Shown here piece after piece: positions 6,533 through 13,072 of a DNA stretch of 13,072 nucleotides. Every line of letters begins with the position of its first letter. Within the stretch, counting starts at the first letter, position 1. Position numbers and translations under genes: made by a program. The notes below the pieces were generated by a model that saw only the letters and a list, made by a program, of their open reading frames with translations, searched no databases and was not told the origin of the DNA. Source of the DNA: Cyanobacteria bacterium UBA7694 (GTDB taxonomy: Bacteria; Cyanobacteriota; Sericytochromatia; UBA7694); contig DLGM01000090.1 in assembly GCA_002482705.1 (NCBI GenBank), positions 6,747 through 19,818 of the forward strand. Direction: 5' to 3'.

Positions 6533-8212
6533 TTAGTTAGAGGGTAATTGGTTTTGACATAACCGATGCCAAATCATACGGTAAGAAGTTTCTACCTGAC
6601 GCGTAAAAGGAAGGCTTTGCATAATTGGTGATTGTTGCATACCTGAACGCAGTTGTTGACGATATTGAGTTAAACGCTGCGGATTCTTTGCTAAAGCCAC
6701 TGCTTTAAAGACATATTCTTCTGGTGTTTTTGCAATTAACTCGGGTACCCCTACCAATGATAATAGCGACACGCTGGTGCGAATACCATCACCATCTAAC
6801 GCAATTAACGGAACACCCATATATATCACATCACAAGTGGTCATCCCCCCCGTATAGGGAAAAGGATCTAAAGCAATATCAATCGTATTATAAAATTGTA
6901 GGTGTTCTACAGCAGGAGTGGTGCCTTTAAATGAGATGCGTTCAGGGCCTATACCTAGTTTCTGAAATGATTTACGAAACATGCTTTGAACGCTCAAATC
7001 ACCAAAACGTGCGCTTTTTAAATGTAATTGAGAGTTTGGCACCTGCTTCAGAATAGCCGCCCAAATCTTAACGACATATTCATTATGTTTGAAACTGCCA
7101 TTACCTGACCCAAAAGTAATATAACCATTGTTAAGACTGGGTGAAGATGAAATAGGTAAATCCCTAATCTCCTCTGTTAAAGGTTTCCAATGGATTTGAC
7201 TGGGTAGATGAATGAGACGCTCTGTAAATAGGGAGGCTCTTCCTGGAGGTGTTGCAAAAGCATCTGAGAACTGATAATCAATCGCCTTTGTGCCTGTTGT
7301 AAACACAAAACCAAAGGCACTCACTTGAATAGGAGCAGGACGATAAGATAGAGCACGAAGACGATTACCAGCCGTATGACCACTACAATCAACCAAAATA
7401 TCAATTTTGTCACTACGAATTTGAGCAACTAGCTCAGTATCGCTTAGATGCTGAATCTCACGCCAATGATCAGCTTTCTTTTTAAACCAATCGGTAAAAT
7501 CATCAGTAATCTCTTGCTGCGAATAAGCAAAGATTTCAAATTGACTACGATCATGGTGCTTAAAAAGTGGGTAAAGGTTATTTGCAGCTGCATGCTGCCG
7601 AAAATCTGCTGAAACATACCCAATACGCAATCGGCGCTCCGGTTCAGACTGATTAACTCGTACTTGCTGAGACGGAAGCGTATAACGAGAAGCCCACTGC
7701 TGATAAATCTTTTTACGTTGTGTATCGTTCAGCATGGGTATTGCGGGAAGATAAAACAACAGCGTATTTTGATATTCTGGATGCTCAGGGTTACGGGTTA
7801 ATGCCTCTTGTATAAACGGGTAAGCAGCCTCCATTTGTCCCGCATCTATATAACATTGGGCAAGTTCAAACCAAGCATCTGCATTTTCAGGAGTTTGATG
7901 GGTAACTTGAGCTAGATGCTCTATTGCTTGTTCTTGTTGTCCTTGTAAACGATAAATTTTACCAAGATAAAAATGCACCTCAGGCCATTCTGAAGGACCG
8001 TAGGCAATTGCCTGTTCCATGTAATCTATAGCTTCTTTAAGCTGTCCTTGACTACTTGCAATTGCACCACGGAAATAAAAAAGTTGTGGATGTTGAGGGA
8101 AAAACCTTTCAAATAAATCACACTGTTCTAATGCATCTGTGTAATTTTCAGTATTGATAGCCGTGGCAATTTGTTTAATGTGCTGTGCAAGTGCTTCGGT
8201 AGAAAGAGACAT
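6533..8212 (-). CDS. TPR + family 41 O-GlcNAc-transferase-like (SPINDLY/OGT type) glycosyltransferase, copy 2
   Basis: Residues 10-145 form about four TPR units (for example VHFYLGKIYRLQGQQEQAIE at 79-98). From 194 on is a bacterial GT41 domain: RLRIGYVSADFRQHAAANN (194-212, H207 in the place of the active-site His of OGT), DILVDCSGHTAGNRL (271-285), RPAPIQVSAFGFVFTTG (291-307), DYQFSD (312-317), YITFGSGNGSFKHNE (364-378, K375 in the place of the catalytic Lys), DIALDPFPYTGGMTTCDV (445-462) and DGIRTSVSLLSLVG (475-488). Known family members transfer GlcNAc, or fucose in SPINDLY, to Ser/Thr of proteins in the cytosol; some bacterial members modify flagellins or adhesins. In OGT the donor loop has NGHTT, while here it is TGGMTT. 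It is paralogous to the adjacent gene at 8255-9931, follows it by 42 bases, and has GGAG (8221-8224) eight bases before its ATG. Confidence 0.9.
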   Translation of the reverse strand: MSLSTEALAQHIKQIATAINTENYTDALEQCDLFERFFPQHPQLFYFRGAIASSQGQLKEAIDYMEQAIAYGPSEWPEVHFYLGKIYRLQGQQEQAIEHLAQVTHQTPENADAWFELAQCYIDAGQMEAAYPFIQEALTRNPEHPEYQNTLLFYLPAIPMLNDTQRKKIYQQWASRYTLPSQQVRVNQSEPERRLRIGYVSADFRQHAAANNLYPLFKHHDRSQFEIFAYSQQEITDDFTDWFKKKADHWREIQHLSDTELVAQIRSDKIDILVDCSGHTAGNRLRALSYRPAPIQVSAFGFVFTTGTKAIDYQFSDAFATPPGRASLFTERLIHLPSQIHWKPLTEEIRDLPISSSPSLNNGYITFGSGNGSFKHNEYVVKIWAAILKQVPNSQLHLKSARFGDLSVQSMFRKSFQKLGIGPERISFKGTTPAVEHLQFYNTIDIALDPFPYTGGMTTCDVIYMGVPLIALDGDGIRTSVSLLSLVGVPELIAKTPEEYVFKAVALAKNPQRLTQYRQQLRSGMQQSPIMQSLPFTRQVETSYRMIWHRLCQNQLPSN

Positions 8213-8220
8213 AAAGTGTA

Positions 8221-8224
8221 CTCC
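8221..8224 (-). promoter_or_regulatory. Ribosome binding site of the second family 41 gene
   Basis: GGAG on the minus strand, eight bases before the ATG at 8212, in the 42-base gap between the two paralogs. It fixes the start at MSLSTEAL. No terminator or new promoter is evident in the gap. Confidence 0.7.
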
Positions 8225-8254
8225 AGTAGTTAATCTTTGAAAAAACAGATCTTT

Positions 8255-9931
8255 TTATCTCTCAACTTTTTCCTCACACCATAAACGCCATACATGCCGA
8301 TAAGCCTGCTCTATTTCCCAGATAAATGCTCGCGTATTTGCTATAGGTGAGTTCATAAGTTTGGAACGCAATGTTTGACGGTATTGAGATAATGCTTGGG
8401 GGCTGCGAGCTAATTGAATTGCTTTACGGCCATACTCATCCTTATTTGCAGCAATAAGCTCCGAAACGCCAGCTACAGCCAACAGTGACTGGCTAGTACG
8501 AATGCCATCACTATTTAAAGCAATCACCGGAACTCCCATATACAATGTTTCACAGGTCGTCATTCCCCCTGTATAGGGGAATGGGTCAAGCGCGATATCT
8601 ATTGTGTTATAAAATTGAAAATGCTCCAGTGGCTTTGTTGCCCCTGAAAATAGAATTCGCTCTGGCTCAACGCCCAATTGGGAAAAAGCTTGCCGAAAAC
8701 ACTTTTGTAACCAAAGATCTCCAAACATCAAATGTTTAAAATGTAAACGAGAATTCGGCACATGCTTCAGAATCGCAGCCCACAGAGCAATGACTTCGTC
8801 ATTGTGTTTAAATGTTCCATTCCCCGAACCAAATGTAATATAACCATTCTCTTCACATGGAGGGGGTTGCACATCCAGCTCTTCTAAACTAGGCATAATC
8901 GGACGCCAATGGATTTGAGTCGTCAACTGAATTAATCGCTCGGTATACAAGGGTTCGCGAAACGGTGGAGTGGCGGTTGTGTCTGAGAACTGATAATCCA
9001 TCGCCTTCATACCGGTAGTAAAGATAAAGCCAAAAGCACTGATTTGAATAGGAGCAGGTTTATAGGCAAAAACAGTTAAGCGGTTACCTTGAGTATGGCC
9101 ACTACAATCTACGAGGATATCGATCCGATCTTGACGGATACGTCTGACCAATTCCCGATCAGACATATTCTGAGCATCAACCCAATGTGTTACCGATTCC
9201 GCTAACACAGATGTGATTTCATCTTTATCTTTGTCTCTGACCTGCGAATACACATAGATATCAAATGCATCTCGGTTTCCAAAACGCAGAAGAGGGTATA
9301 TAGGATTAACAGCAGCGTGATAGCGAAGATCAGCTGAAACATAACCAATTCGCAAACGTTTGTTCGGATCAGGGGTGTTAGGATAGGAGAGCACTTCCGG
9401 CTTCAGCGGATCCGTTACCTGTGCTGCCCAAGCCCTAAATAAGTTTGCTCGGTGAACATCTGTCATACCCGGGGTTGCCATCGTCGCAAAAAGTAGATTT
9501 GTACCTAGTTCGATAGCATCAGAATCTTTTTCCCACGCACGAAAAAGATGTTTATGTGCTGTACGCATATCCCCTAAATCCATTAATAACCGACCATAGG
9601 CTAAGTGTGTAATACTTTCATCCCAACCTTGCTCAAGAGCTTTTTTTAGAGATTCTAAGGCTTGAGGAATCAAACTTTGCTTTCCATAAATCTTTCCCAA
9701 CAAGGCATGTGCTTCTGGCCAAGGATCACCATGGAGGTGACAAGCACGCTCAGCGTAGTCCTGAGCCTCAGGCAGATTCTCTTCTTTATAGTCACACTCA
9801 GCCTTAAGCAACAATACGTCGGGGTCTTGTTCAAATTGACGGACAAGCTTAGCAACACGCTGATTAGCCACTTTAAATTGCTTCTGACGCAATAAACCAC
9901 GAATTAATTCAATTTCAGAACTTAGTATCAT
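8255..9931 (-). CDS. TPR + family 41 O-GlcNAc-transferase-like glycosyltransferase, copy 1
   Basis: This 558-residue paralog of the next gene has the same order of parts: four degenerate TPR units (about 4-140), then the GT41 domain with RLRIGYVSADLRYHAAVNP (192-210, H205), DILVDCSGHTQGNRL (271-285), KPAPIQISAFGFIFTTG (291-307), DYQFSD (312-317), YITFGSGNGTFKHND (364-378, K375), DIALDPFPYTGGMTTCET (445-462) and DGIRTSQSLLAVAG (475-488). The blocks around the active site are almost identical to the neighbour, while the TPR half and the 340-360 linker have diverged, pointing to tandem duplication followed by change in the target-recognition part. Its ATG overlaps the TGA of the upstream lipoprotein gene (ATGA) with only a weak ribosome site, which suggests translational coupling. 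A cytoplasmic protein O-glycosyltransferase is the best reading; the donor sugar and the target are unknown. Confidence 0.9.
   Translation of the reverse strand: MILSSEIELIRGLLRQKQFKVANQRVAKLVRQFEQDPDVLLLKAECDYKEENLPEAQDYAERACHLHGDPWPEAHALLGKIYGKQSLIPQALESLKKALEQGWDESITHLAYGRLLMDLGDMRTAHKHLFRAWEKDSDAIELGTNLLFATMATPGMTDVHRANLFRAWAAQVTDPLKPEVLSYPNTPDPNKRLRIGYVSADLRYHAAVNPIYPLLRFGNRDAFDIYVYSQVRDKDKDEITSVLAESVTHWVDAQNMSDRELVRRIRQDRIDILVDCSGHTQGNRLTVFAYKPAPIQISAFGFIFTTGMKAMDYQFSDTTATPPFREPLYTERLIQLTTQIHWRPIMPSLEELDVQPPPCEENGYITFGSGNGTFKHNDEVIALWAAILKHVPNSRLHFKHLMFGDLWLQKCFRQAFSQLGVEPERILFSGATKPLEHFQFYNTIDIALDPFPYTGGMTTCETLYMGVPVIALNSDGIRTSQSLLAVAGVSELIAANKDEYGRKAIQLARSPQALSQYRQTLRSKLMNSPIANTRAFIWEIEQAYRHVWRLWCEEKVER
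9928..9931 (-). other. ATGA stop/start overlap coupling lipoprotein and glycosyltransferase genes
   Basis: On the minus strand the lipoprotein's TGA (9928-9930) shares bases with the glycosyltransferase's ATG (9929-9931). No good Shine-Dalgarno precedes this ATG (CGGGTTTT only), so re-initiation after the lipoprotein is the likely route to translation of the first family 41 gene. Confidence 0.85.
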
Positions 9932-11322
9932 AAAACCCGTATGGTTGCATTATAACTACGAAAACTTTGCCCTGTAACGCCTGTAACACCACTAATATTG
10001 ACGCTACAAGAATCGCCAGAAGAGAATAACTCATCAGTAGGACTTACCCGCACCTCAACTTCATCACTGGCTACATAACGCGCTTGGGCAATAGACATAT
10101 CCACTACACCGCTACCACAATCAAGACGATAGTTACTGGCATTCAGCGCTCCCGCATTTTCATCTGCTGGCAAATTACTCCCATTAGGCAACTGTAAAGC
10201 CAATGGCTGACTAAAACGCACGCGTATACTGTCTCCTGAAGGATTATTGCCATTGAGACTCACACTACGTACGGTGCCTGCAGCACTACTAAAATTACTG
10301 TCCAAAGTAATGGGTAAAAATGGCTCATTACGGTTATTCAAAAAGAAGGGCCCATCAGACGTTTCAATTCGGTTGCCATCCTCATCTTCGTTGACCTGAA
10401 TATCCAGTGGGGTACGAGCAGCAGTTCCCCCAGCATCGCGTATTACACCTCCTACTCCAGGGCTCGGTTGATAGGTAAATATGACACGAAAATTGCTGCG
10501 GGTAGTAGCTGGCCAGCTGATTTTGGGGGTAATCACAAAAGTACGCCCATCATCCCAAGTCAGATTGAATTGTCCGGCTTCAAACACCACATTCGTTGGG
10601 TCGCCAAAATACGACTCAGTATAAATAATCGGTGTTCCATCTACCAAAAATGCGGTATTTTGGTCTTCCGCCTGTATAGCAAATGCCTCTTCTACAGAAC
10701 GACGGTCCATGTTTTCGCTAAAGGTAATTTTTAGCGGTTCTGTAGCAAGAATGGGGCGACCACTAGGCTGCACAGCAATAACCTCTGGACTATTGGAAAG
10801 CTCAAACAAAGCACCCTTAAATTGTAAATTCCGAGTCTGTCCAGGATTTAGACTCACAAACTGTTTGCGTGTAGTAAAACCAGCGTCACTAGCTTGTACC
10901 TCAAGAGAGACATTAACCGGTACGTCGGTTAACTCAAAGCGTCCAGATACCAATGTCATCGTTTTTTCATAAGCTATAGTTGGGCTGTTAGAAATCACCC
11001 TCACAGTAGCGTTGGTGCGCAAACGTCCTTCGTCATCATAGACTTGGGCCTGTAAAGTAGCTGTAGTCGGCGCAGGTGTAGGCGTTGGAGCTGGCGTTAA
11101 AGTAGGTAGAGGTACGGGTGTCGCCGTCGGAGTCGGGGTGGGGTTTATACTTGGCACCGGCGTTGGAGTCAGACTTGGCATTGGCGTCGGCTGAACAGTA
11201 GGCCTCACACTCGGCTGAGCCGTGGGCGAAGCAGTGGGTTGTGGTGATGATGATGTTATCGGGGCCGGACCACAAGCCCCCAGCAGAAACAAAGAGCAGG
11301 TGAGCAGTGCATGTTTATTCAT
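9928..11322 (-). CDS. Lipoprotein with Thr/Pro/Ser linker, carboxypeptidase-regulatory-like domain and Big_5-like domains
   Basis: The 464-residue protein has a signal peptide ending in the lipobox L-G-A-C17, so it should be lipidated and exported. Residues 18-88 are a linker made almost only of Pro, Thr, Ser, Ala and Val (PTPTPTATPVP, PAPTPTPAPTT). A beta-sandwich like CarboxypepD_reg follows (about 89-170: QVYDDEGRLRTNATVRV, then SGRFELTDVP). Next is a Big_5-type Ig-like domain beginning PEVIAVQPSG (179-188) with ITFSENMDRRSVEEAF (199-214). A second related module starts VSLNGNNPSGDSIRVRFSQPL (354-374), with a probable Cys402-Cys439 pair. There is no enzyme motif; a surface structural or binding role is likely. 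It is paralogous to the product of 11523-13072. The start is supported by GAGGT (11333-11337) ten bases upstream. It is the first gene of the glycosyltransferase operon. Confidence 0.85.
   Translation of the reverse strand: MNKHALLTCSLFLLGACGPAPITSSSPQPTASPTAQPSVRPTVQPTPMPSLTPTPVPSINPTPTPTATPVPLPTLTPAPTPTPAPTTATLQAQVYDDEGRLRTNATVRVISNSPTIAYEKTMTLVSGRFELTDVPVNVSLEVQASDAGFTTRKQFVSLNPGQTRNLQFKGALFELSNSPEVIAVQPSGRPILATEPLKITFSENMDRRSVEEAFAIQAEDQNTAFLVDGTPIIYTESYFGDPTNVVFEAGQFNLTWDDGRTFVITPKISWPATTRSNFRVIFTYQPSPGVGGVIRDAGGTAARTPLDIQVNEDEDGNRIETSDGPFFLNNRNEPFLPITLDSNFSSAAGTVRSVSLNGNNPSGDSIRVRFSQPLALQLPNGSNLPADENAGALNASNYRLDCGSGVVDMSIAQARYVASDEVEVRVSPTDELFSSGDSCSVNISGVTGVTGQSFRSYNATIRVL
11059..11271 (-). 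repeat. Low-complexity Pro/Thr/Ser-coding stretch of the first-operon-gene lipoprotein
   Basis: Imperfect short repeats such as ggcgttggagt and ggtgtcgccgtcgg encode the 71-residue Thr/Pro/Ser linker. It probably acts as an extended spacer across the periplasm or outer surface, and it is rich in potential O-glycosylation sites. Confidence 0.75.
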
Positions 11323-11462
11323 AGGTGCAAGTACCTCAGTCAGTGATGGGGGCTATACCTGTATGGTAACAGACCAGCGAATCGGGCGGCAGCTTAATCA
11401 CCCCGCTATTTTCGACGAACTACAATCGTGAATGTTCCTCTAAATTTACCGATACATAGCAA
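11323..11462 (-). promoter_or_regulatory. Leader region of the lipoprotein-glycosyltransferase operon
   Basis: This 140-base stretch has no gene. On the minus strand it lies between the upstream gene's terminator and the operon's first ATG, so the operon promoter should be here, but I find no convincing -35/-10 pair. GAGGT (11333-11337) is the ribosome site. A small imperfect dyad, TACC-TGTAT-GGTA, lies near 11355-11370; it could be chance. Confidence 0.45.
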
Positions 11463-11492
11463 CAGGGGGGAGAGATTGCTCTCTCCCCCCTG
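11463..11492 (-). terminator. Strong hairpin terminator of the right-hand lipoprotein gene
   Basis: A perfect 13-bp stem (CAGGGGGGAGAGA, 11463-11475, pairing with 11480-11492) with the four-base loop TTGC lies 30 bases after the lipoprotein stop codon. On the minus strand the stem is followed by TTGCTATGT, a poor U tract, so termination may be only partly intrinsic. Its position at the end of a probably highly expressed gene supports the call. Confidence 0.75.
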
Positions 11493-11522
11493 ACTTAACC
11501 TACGTTAAGCGAAGCGTAAAGC

Positions 11523-13072
11523 TTAGCCTGCAGTGGTGGTTTTGTCGCTGTTGCGGCTTTCGAGGGTGTTGCCAGCGGGATCAACGATGCTGCTGGAAAC
11601 GGTAACCTTAACCACATCGCTGCGGTTGAAGATGGCTGCAGTGGTAGCGCCAGAGGGCAGCAACAACAGAACCGTTTTGCGGGTCAGGTCGTCAGCATCA
11701 AAGACCACGGTACCACCGACGGAGCTAGCGCCACCGGTATTGGTGGTGCCCCAGTTGTAGGTGCTGGGGGAGCCATTGGGGTTAACCAGTACGGTGTACA
11801 GGTTGGGGTTCAGGGGGCTCATGTTCAGATCAGTGTTCAGAGCTGCGTTGCTAGCACCGATGTCGCCAGCTTTGGTGTCAACCAGCATGCGCTCGCTGAA
11901 GCGAACTTTGATGCTGTCGCCACGCAGAGAGCCGCCTTCAAGGCTGGTAGCAATCACGCTGCTGACGCTGGGCTTCACTTCGTCGGTACGGATAGCGAAC
12001 TTGAAGTAGCCTTCGAAGTCACCGTCAGTCAGTTTGAACCACTCATCGCGGCGCAGGATGCCGGATTTGTCTTTCAGGGTTTTGGCAGAACCACCAGCGT
12101 AGAAGGTAGCCATGTAATCAGGCACCTTATCGCTATCTTTATCGCTGGGGAGCAGCTTTTCGTCAGCGAAGGTGAAGGTCACTTCGGTGTCGTCGCTGTT
12201 CCAGGTAGCGGTGAAGTCAGATTCGTCCCAGATCAGGGAAGCGGTGCTGAAGCCACCGTCGGTGAAACCACCAACGCTCAGTTGTTTGTAGGTGTTGATG
12301 TTACCGTTGTTGTGGATGGACAGCTGTTGATCTTCGTAGGTGTGAACCGAGAAAGCATCTTCAACGCTGTTGCGATCCATGGGCTCGGAGAACTTCAGCA
12401 CGAAACTGGTTTTGGGGTCGATGCCGGAAGCATTACGGCCGGGGGTGACCATGATAACTTCGGGTTTGTCGCTCAGAGCGTTAGCTTTAGAGCCGCTGGA
12501 ACCGGAAGTAGAACCGTCAGAACCGAAGTCGTACTTGTTGGCGTTAGGATCGCCTTGTTTGTTGGACTTCAGAACTTCAACGCGACGACGGGTGGTGAAG
12601 CCGCTGCGGCTAGCAACGATTTCGATTTGAACACCAGAGGGAGCGTTGTTGAAGCTGTAGGTGCCGCCAGCGGTGGTGGTGGTAGCTTCGAAAGGAACGC
12701 TGCTGTTGAGCGACTTAGCGGTGATGCTTACGCCGTCAAGAGGAGCATTGGTGTCATCATAAACTTTACCGTTGAAGGTAGTGGTTTCGATAACGGAGAT
12801 GTCGCTGGTGGCGCTAGGCAGCGGAGTGGGGGTGGCACTGGCGCTGGGGTTAGCAGAAGGCTGGGCAGTGGGCTCAGCGCTAGGGCTAGCGGTAGGAGTA
12901 GCGCTGGGTTCAGCACTGGCGCTAGGAGTAGTACTGGGCTCTTCCGAAGGAGTAGCGGAGGGAACAGCGCTGGCGCTGGGGCTGGCGCTGGGATCGGGGG
13001 TCTGGGTCGGGGCGGGGCCGCAAGCTACGAGCATGGAAACGGAAGCGGCTGCTGCGAAAGTGCTAAGAAGGG
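11523..13072 (-). CDS. Lipoprotein with Ser/Pro/Ala linker, carboxypeptidase-regulatory-like and Big_5 domains (5' end outside window)
   Basis: The frame stays open past the ATG at 13032-13034 to the right edge, and the upstream residues LLSTFAAAASVS with MLVAC form a proper signal peptide and lipobox (L-V-A-C). The true start is therefore beyond the window and the ATG at 13034 is internal. Counting from that Met, Cys5 would be lipidated and 6-77 is a Ser/Pro/Thr/Ala linker. Residues 85-155 are a carboxypeptidase-regulatory-like sandwich (KVYDDTNAPLDGVSI, then SGFTTRRR). A Gly/Ser hinge follows (171-184), then a Big_5 domain (PEVIMVTPGR at 191-200; LKFSEPMDRNSVEDAFSV at 213-230) and a second module (GDSIKVRFSERM at 372-383). 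Order and motifs match the lipoprotein at 9928-11322, so they are paralogs. Its DNA is richer in GC and uses a narrow codon set (CTG, AAC, GGT, CGC/CGT), which suggests high expression. Function is unknown; probably an abundant surface protein. Confidence 0.85.
   Translation of the reverse strand, partial: LLSTFAAAASVSMLVACGPAPTQTPDPSASPSASAVPSATPSEEPSTTPSASAEPSATPTASPSAEPTAQPSANPSASATPTPLPSATSDISVIETTTFNGKVYDDTNAPLDGVSITAKSLNSSVPFEATTTTAGGTYSFNNAPSGVQIEIVASRSGFTTRRRVEVLKSNKQGDPNANKYDFGSDGSTSGSSGSKANALSDKPEVIMVTPGRNASGIDPKTSFVLKFSEPMDRNSVEDAFSVHTYEDQQLSIHNNGNINTYKQLSVGGFTDGGFSTASLIWDESDFTATWNSDDTEVTFTFADEKLLPSDKDSDKVPDYMATFYAGGSAKTLKDKSGILRRDEWFKLTDGDFEGYFKFAIRTDEVKPSVSSVIATSLEGGSLRGDSIKVRFSERMLVDTKAGDIGASNAALNTDLNMSPLNPNLYTVLVNPNGSPSTYNWGTTNTGGASSVGGTVVFDADDLTRKTVLLLLPSGATTAAIFNRSDVVKVTVSSSIVDPAGNTLESRNSDKTTTAG
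12804..13019 (-). repeat. Low-complexity Ser/Pro/Ala/Thr-coding stretch of the right-hand lipoprotein
   Basis: Imperfect hexamer-like repeats (gcgctggg, gcgctagg, gcactggcgctagg) encode units such as PSASPSAS, PSATPSEEPS and SAEPSATPTASPS. The linker has about 72 residues. Such runs are prone to length change between strains. Confidence 0.75.

Noticed and set aside
13032..13034. ATG as the start of the right-hand lipoprotein
   Set aside because: It would leave only four residues before the lipobox Cys. The frame is open upstream and encodes a hydrophobic signal-peptide core, so the start is outside the window.

Overview
The window reads as a chromosomal segment of a Gram-negative-type bacterium with moderate GC. 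Three different lipoproteins carry clear lipoboxes and long Ser/Thr/Pro linkers, and most other genes encode glycosyltransferases, several fused to tetratricopeptide repeats (TPRs). Large TPR-glycosyltransferases, NHL-propeller lipoproteins and an Rpn-type nuclease with Gln/Glu/Gly/Lys repeats together resemble poorly cultured lineages near the non-photosynthetic Cyanobacteria (Melainabacteria/Sericytochromatia/Blackallbacteria type). That placement is a guess from gene style; nothing here is a phylogenetic marker. There are no rRNA, tRNA, CRISPR or insertion-sequence genes.

Layout. Bases 1-210 (minus) hold the N-terminal end of a TPR protein that runs off the left edge. Bases 211-492 contain no intact gene but keep a decayed fragment of an NHL-repeat gene (minus). 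An Rpn/PD-(D/E)XK nuclease gene follows at 493-1446 (plus), with a threefold perfect-length 36-bp repeat. Facing it is an intact six-bladed NHL-propeller lipoprotein gene (1559-2692, minus). The DNA on the two sides of the nuclease gene is related, so the nuclease sits between a dead and a living copy of NHL-gene 3' sequence.

A family 2 glycosyltransferase (2882-3727, plus) runs convergently into, and overlaps by 24 bp, the end of a minus-strand gene run. In transcription order that run is: Big_5-like lipoprotein (11322-9928), TPR + family 41 O-GlcNAc-transferase-like enzyme (9931-8255), a second paralogous TPR + family 41 enzyme (8212-6533), a family 4 glycosyltransferase (6522-5329) and a TPR + family 9-like glycosyltransferase (5308-3704). 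Spacings are a 4-base ATGA overlap, then 42, 10 and 20 bp, so it is very probably one operon.

Upstream of the operon, after a 13-bp perfect hairpin terminator, lies a second Big_5-like lipoprotein gene (11523 to beyond the right edge). It is paralogous to the operon's first gene, but its base and codon use suggest much higher expression.

Working idea (inference): the locus makes a glycan or glycosylates proteins, with two cytoplasmic family 41 transferases as the likely protein-modifying enzymes and three more glycosyltransferases able to extend or build sugars. The translationally coupled lipoprotein, with its roughly 70-residue Thr/Pro/Ser linker, is a candidate substrate or surface partner.
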